This document shows positions 62,201 through 64,000 of a stretch of 64,000 nt of DNA, one piece after another. The DNA is from Holothuria scabra (lineage: Eukaryota > Echinodermata > Holothuroidea > Aspidochirotida > Holothuriidae): contig CM074188.1 of NCBI GenBank assembly GCA_037179385.1, positions 27,049,318 to 27,113,317 of the forward strand, read 5' to 3'. Each line of letters opens with the position of its first letter. The stretch's first letter is position 1. The translations under genes were made by a program, and so were the position numbers. Below the pieces are notes generated by a model that worked only from the letters and a program-made list of their open reading frames with translations, was not told the origin of the DNA and ran no database searches.

Positions 62201-63922
62201 GTACAGTAAGATGTCAATCTTCATACCTAGATTTATACTTTATGGTACTATATGGTGTCAGTTTAAATCTGGCAAAATGTGACACAAGTAACTAAAAATA
62301 ATCCATCCAGACCTTTATATGGTAAATTTAATAGCCTAAAATGGTCAGTCTTGATGTAAAATAATGATCTTCATCCTTTAACTTTGAAAAAAGTAAGAAA
62401 AAGTTGTTACTTAAAACATTTTATTCAATGTAGCAGAATAGGTTTTTTCTGTTTTTTCCATTTTTCGGCAAAAACCTGTTTTTACTGGGACGGTTTTTAC
62501 CGGTAAAAACCACCAGTAAAAACCGCCTGTGGCAAAAACTGCCAACCCTGGACAGCATTATTGTTTCTTTAAGACTGAGCAACAGTTATTTACTGCACAT
62601 CTTGATTTTATATGTTGTAGGGTATGCAACAGCTTCATGGTCACTAAATCTTTGTATATCTCCAAGGGCATGGCCAGGATCTCATCTAAGGGGGCCAATG
62701 AAATGATGCTTGATCACCATTCTTAGGGAGGGGTCTAAGAGAAGGATTGCCCCCCCCCCACCCTTTGGAAAATTTTGGTGAAGGGAAGGTGGGCTGGATG
62801 CAAAATGTTACAACATTTGATGTTTCAGTAGGAGCACTACTACCCTCTCTCTTCCCTCTTTTTTTTCCTTTTTTTCTTCCTTCTGCTTCCTCTTATTTCT
62901 TTTTCTTTCTTTTCCTCCTCTCATTTTGGAAGCCCTTGGCTATGCTGTTGTGTACCTCTCCAATTGAAAGTTTGGTTTCTTGTATCAGATACAGATTTTA
63001 AGGAACTGATTTAAAATAAGTTTTAAACTTAATATCATCTTGATGTTCAGTAGTTTTAGTGACCTTGATTAGAACTGAGTCTGAGAGGTCAACTTTCAAT
63101 AAACCTTTGACAGATGTGACGATCAGTCATAACGCATTACCTTACACTGTGTCGTTTGTGAATGGAATATAAAATGAGCTGTAATTTTCCTCGTTTGTTT
63201 TCATTACTTTTCTTTTAATGAAGTGGAACACAAATTCTAATTCAAATAAGAATTGATCAATTTTTAGCCTTTAGTCATTGCATTGGATCTGTTGTAATTT
63301 ATTTCAACATTATGTTATTTTTTTACAATTCCATCAGGAGATAATAATAACCTTCAGTACTCTTTTTCTAAAAGACTTAGTTATTGTTTCATGCAGGCAA
63401 TTTTTTCAAGTTCTAATCTGCACAGCATTGATAATAACAATGTGATTTTGTGGAGGCTGTAGCCTTAAGTCATTGGATTAGATCTGTTGCAATTTATTTC
63501 AACATTATTTTACTTTTTTTACAATTCCAGCAGGAGATAATAACCTTCAGTACTCTTTTTCTAAAAGACTTAATTATTGTTCCATGCAGGCAATTTTTTT
63601 TACGTTCTAATCTGTACAGCACTGATAATAACATGGTGATTTTGTAAAGTCTGTTCCCAGCTGTCATTATAATTTATCTACATTGTCTATGCTCTTGTCA
63701 GATCCTGGAGGTATTCCATACATCTTTGAGATAATTGCTTTTTGCCATTTTTCTTTGGAAACTATAAAATTTTGTATTTTTCATTTTTTTTTGTTTTTGT
63801 TTTTACAGACAAAAGAGACTATGATTAAAGAAGCCATGGCATTGAGAGAATCCTTAAACATTCTGAGAGCTAAGAATGAGAAATTAGAAGTCTCTCAGAA
63901 GGAACTTGAAAGAAGCAAACAG
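47077..63922 (+). CDS. Long coiled-coil protein, rootletin-like, 5' seven coding exons (continues past window)
   Basis: Exons 47077-47265, 54878-55032, 55700-55982, 58091-58174, 60002-60099, 61286-61430 and 63809-63922 join in consistent phase into about 357 codons. The first 60 residues are Ser/Pro-rich and disordered-looking, then QLREQLR and KRKETEAEVAALKKR start a helix. A Ser/Pro linker follows (DSDSGI, SPYHARSPSPI), then unbroken heptads from ALKNLRDAMYESEQRRLALV onward. DSDSGI plus an RSPSP linker and the SEQRRLALVEKL helix resemble the linker of rootletin (CROCC), which forms the ciliary rootlet and centriole linker. The part before the linker is far shorter than vertebrate rootletin, so it may be an alternative start, a paralogue or another centrosomal coiled-coil protein. 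The start is supported by an in-frame TAA at 47068. Confidence 0.7.
47680..47791. mobile_element. Hairpin MITE of about 112 bp
   Basis: GGGGCCGTTCCACAAAGAGT is followed by TACGCACAATCTTAAG, and the right arm is its near-perfect inverse, ACTCTTTGTGGAACGGGCCC. The loop is under 40 bp. It lies in the first intron of the coiled-coil gene. Confidence 0.82.
48062..48516. mobile_element. DNA transposon with TAGGGCTG ends
   Basis: TAGGGCTGCCACGATAAT and ATTATCGTGACAGCCCTA are near-perfect inverted ends, with GATATCG-rich subterminal blocks. The 8-bp flanks CACCCAAC and TGCCAAAC agree at only 5 of 8 positions, so any hAT duplication has decayed. A right-end relic lies at 8440-8506. Confidence 0.7.
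49080..50500. other. Intron stretch with a transposon-like boundary
   Basis: No exon recognised. CCAGTGGCGTTGCCAAGGGG at about 50104 looks like the terminus of a hAT-type repeat whose other end I cannot locate. A G-run is at about 49341-49354. Confidence 0.4.
50505..50945. repeat. Imperfect tandem duplication
   Basis: AAAATGTCTGCTGGATCCGC (50512) and AAAATGTTAGCGGGATCCGC (about 50769) start two related units. Each continues through TTTTTAGACCAGTGT-type sequence to a GCTTCCGGGGGC-type end. Confidence 0.6.
52293..52869. mobile_element. hAT-type element, 577 bp, perfect 8-bp target duplication
   Basis: CAGGCTTGGGG and CCCTAAGCCTG are imperfect inverted ends. GTTGTAGT flanks both sides (52285-52292 and 52870-52877). 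Both subterminal regions are dense in GTAATCGCAATCGTAATCG-like repeats. Confidence 0.88.
53218..53396. repeat. Short relative of the CAGGGAATAATTTA element
   Basis: GAGAATAATTTATCTGGTATC at the left and TATTATTCCCTG at the right match the ends of 42194-43449 with most of the interior missing. Confidence 0.55.
53821..54260 (-). mobile_element. LINE ORF2 C-terminal fragment
   Basis: The minus-strand ORF 54101-53835 has YLHELLTSYSHSCRGLRS, then a VAPKLWNNLPFSIRSATSL block and FKEKLKIHLF. This is the conserved C-terminal tail of non-LTR retrotransposon reverse transcriptases. Upstream bases to about 54260 seem to belong to the same copy. RT motifs are not present. Confidence 0.65.
54262..54877. 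other. Intron end before exon 2
   Basis: CAGTGGTGTCACCAGGGTGT (54273) resembles another transposon terminus. A T-run and A-run lie at about 54592-54617. The rest is plain intron up to the acceptor CCTTTCAAATAG. Confidence 0.4.
54878..55032 (+). CDS. Coiled-coil gene exon 2
   Basis: 51 codons plus two bases: REQSKRKETEAEVAALKKR, then a Pro/Gly-rich stretch ending QQDSDSGI and a split Ser codon (AG + T). The donor is GTATTT, weaker than consensus. Confidence 0.75.
55700..55982 (+). CDS. Coiled-coil gene exon 3: Ser/Pro linker and start of main coiled coil
   Basis: The acceptor ATTCTACAG and donor GTAAGT flank 283 bases. The N-terminal two-thirds is a Ser/Pro/His-rich linker with SPYHARSPSP. 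The remainder is a heptad region, LKNLRDAMYESEQRRLALVE, ending ETLQ. Confidence 0.85.
56640..56826 (+). mobile_element. TTAA MITE family 3, left-truncated copy
   Basis: It matches the right two-thirds of 56914-57171, including GTAGGTCATTGACCCTGTGA and TCCAAAAGGACCCAAACAAT, ending GGTAGAGGGTTAA. Confidence 0.7.
56914..57171 (+). mobile_element. TTAA MITE family 3, full copy
   Basis: TTAACCCTTTACCGTTG opens and CAACGGTAGAGGGTTAA closes, a clean inverted pair whose outer four bases are TTAA. 258 bp with no ORF. Confidence 0.82.
57256..57514 (-). mobile_element. TTAA MITE family 3, reverse copy
   Basis: TTAACCCTCTAGCGCCCC at the left and GGCTGGAGGGTTAA at the right. The interior is the inverse of 56914-57171 (GTTTCACGCGGAGCTCGAAA, for example). 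Confidence 0.8.
57511..57767 (-). mobile_element. TTAA MITE family 1, reverse copy
   Basis: Shares the TTAA at 57511-57514 with the family 3 copy to its left. Carries CTTACTTAAGCCCCTCCCAC and AATCAAAACACTCTCAGTAC, and ends GATGAGAGGATTGGCCCTTA. Confidence 0.75.
58091..58174 (+). CDS. Coiled-coil gene exon 4
   Basis: 28 in-phase codons between CTCCATAG and GTACAC: QQTDRLIDRETKL then TIDSLNNANQ, a continuing heptad helix. Confidence 0.75.
58175..60001 (+). other. Intron 4
   Basis: 1.8 kb without a recognisable exon or complete element. A T-run is at about 58656 and G-runs at about 58758 and 59931. Confidence 0.5.
60002..60099 (+). CDS. Coiled-coil gene exon 5
   Basis: The acceptor GTTTTTATTAG is followed by TLQKKIIDMEKDIEQSVGEK and VETLRNRERLQS, then a split Arg codon. 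The donor is GTAAGA. Confidence 0.78.
60100..61285 (+). other. Intron 5
   Basis: About 1.2 kb. A relic at about 60540-60610 shares AACTGGAAAAAAGG with 48340 and 56548. No coding signal. Confidence 0.5.
61286..61430 (+). CDS. Coiled-coil gene exon 6
   Basis: The acceptor GTACTTTGACAG precedes VDELEREMKQSSNLNASLRA, then VEQTSRALSMVELENKSLQQ before GTAGTA. The heptad pattern is unbroken across the junction with exon 5. Confidence 0.82.
61460..62550. mobile_element. hAT-type element, 1091 bp, perfect 8-bp target duplication
   Basis: CAGGGTTGGG and GCCAACCCTG are inverted ends. GACAGCAT flanks both sides (61452-61459 and 62551-62558). Subterminal GGTAAAAACTGG / CCGGTAAAAACC blocks are repeated and inverted. 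No transposase ORF. It begins only 30 bp after exon 6. Confidence 0.92.
62559..63265 (+). other. Intron 6, middle part
   Basis: GGGCATGGCCAGGATCTCAT (about 62667) resembles the start of a dispersed repeat. Pyrimidine-rich sequence spans about 62840-62925. No exon. Confidence 0.4.
63266..63645 (+). repeat. Tandem duplication of about 190 bp
   Basis: Unit 1 (63266-63460) and unit 2 (63461-63645) share TTTATTTCAACATTAT, ACCTTCAGTACTCTTTTTCT and AAAAGACTTA blocks throughout. Confidence 0.82.
63809..63922 (+). CDS. Coiled-coil gene exon 7
   Basis: The acceptor GTTTTTACAG and donor GTGAGG flank 38 in-phase codons: TKETMIKEAMALRESLNIL, then RAKNEKLEVSQKELERSKQ. The gene continues beyond the window. 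Confidence 0.82.
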
Positions 63923-64000
63923 GTGAGGCTAAGAAAGCAAGATTGAATATTCATTTTATGTCCTGGCCTGCAAAGATTCCTTTGGGTTTCTGTTGCTGGT

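Noticed and set aside
1..64000. CRISPR arrays, bacterial operons, rRNA or tRNA genes
   Set aside because: The window is eukaryotic in every respect; I found no regularly spaced repeats with spacers and no cloverleaf or rRNA-like sequence by eye.

Overview
The window looks like genomic DNA from a marine deuterostome invertebrate, with an echinoderm as the best guess. The grounds are intron-split genes with GT/AG splice sites, AT-rich sequence, a dense load of small DNA transposons, and a Ty3/gypsy element of the Gmr1 type, a clade described from deuterostomes. The organism call is inference; there is no ribosomal or mitochondrial sequence to test it.

Layout. Positions 1-8258 hold a minus-strand LTR retrotransposon array: a 5' LTR (7588-8258), a decayed internal region (3019-7587), a second LTR (2347-3018), then a second gag-protease region that stays open and runs off the window (1-2218). 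In the decayed copy integrase precedes RNase H, and nearly all of the reverse transcriptase core is missing. The array appears to lie inside an intron of a plus-strand Ras-family GTPase gene of the Rit/Ric type. Its exons are at 8587-8643, 14021-14094, 16098-16292 and 17382-17621; the P-loop exon must lie upstream of the window.

Positions 17622-47006 hold no convincing cellular gene. This stretch is a mosaic of transposable elements, several datable by nesting: a 4.4-kb hAT-like element (29122-33516) inside an older dispersed repeat, and a 1.35-kb TA-flanked element (35534-36881) inside another copy of that repeat. It also holds a 5'-truncated LINE tail and an inverted pair of 16-bp minisatellites (40672-40770 and 45795-45987).

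From 47007 to the right edge runs the 5' half of a large plus-strand coiled-coil gene. Seven coding exons were found with consistent splice phases (47077-47265, 54878-55032, 55700-55982, 58091-58174, 60002-60099, 61286-61430, 63809-63922). A Ser/Pro-rich linker followed by continuous heptads suggests a rootletin-like cytoskeletal protein, but this is tentative. Its introns carry hAT elements with perfect 8-bp target duplications and TTAA-flanked miniature elements.

The two host genes share no evident pathway. The main novelty is the transposon content: a Gmr1-order retroelement array lacking its RT core, at least three families of TTAA-flanked miniature elements, and four or more hAT-type families.
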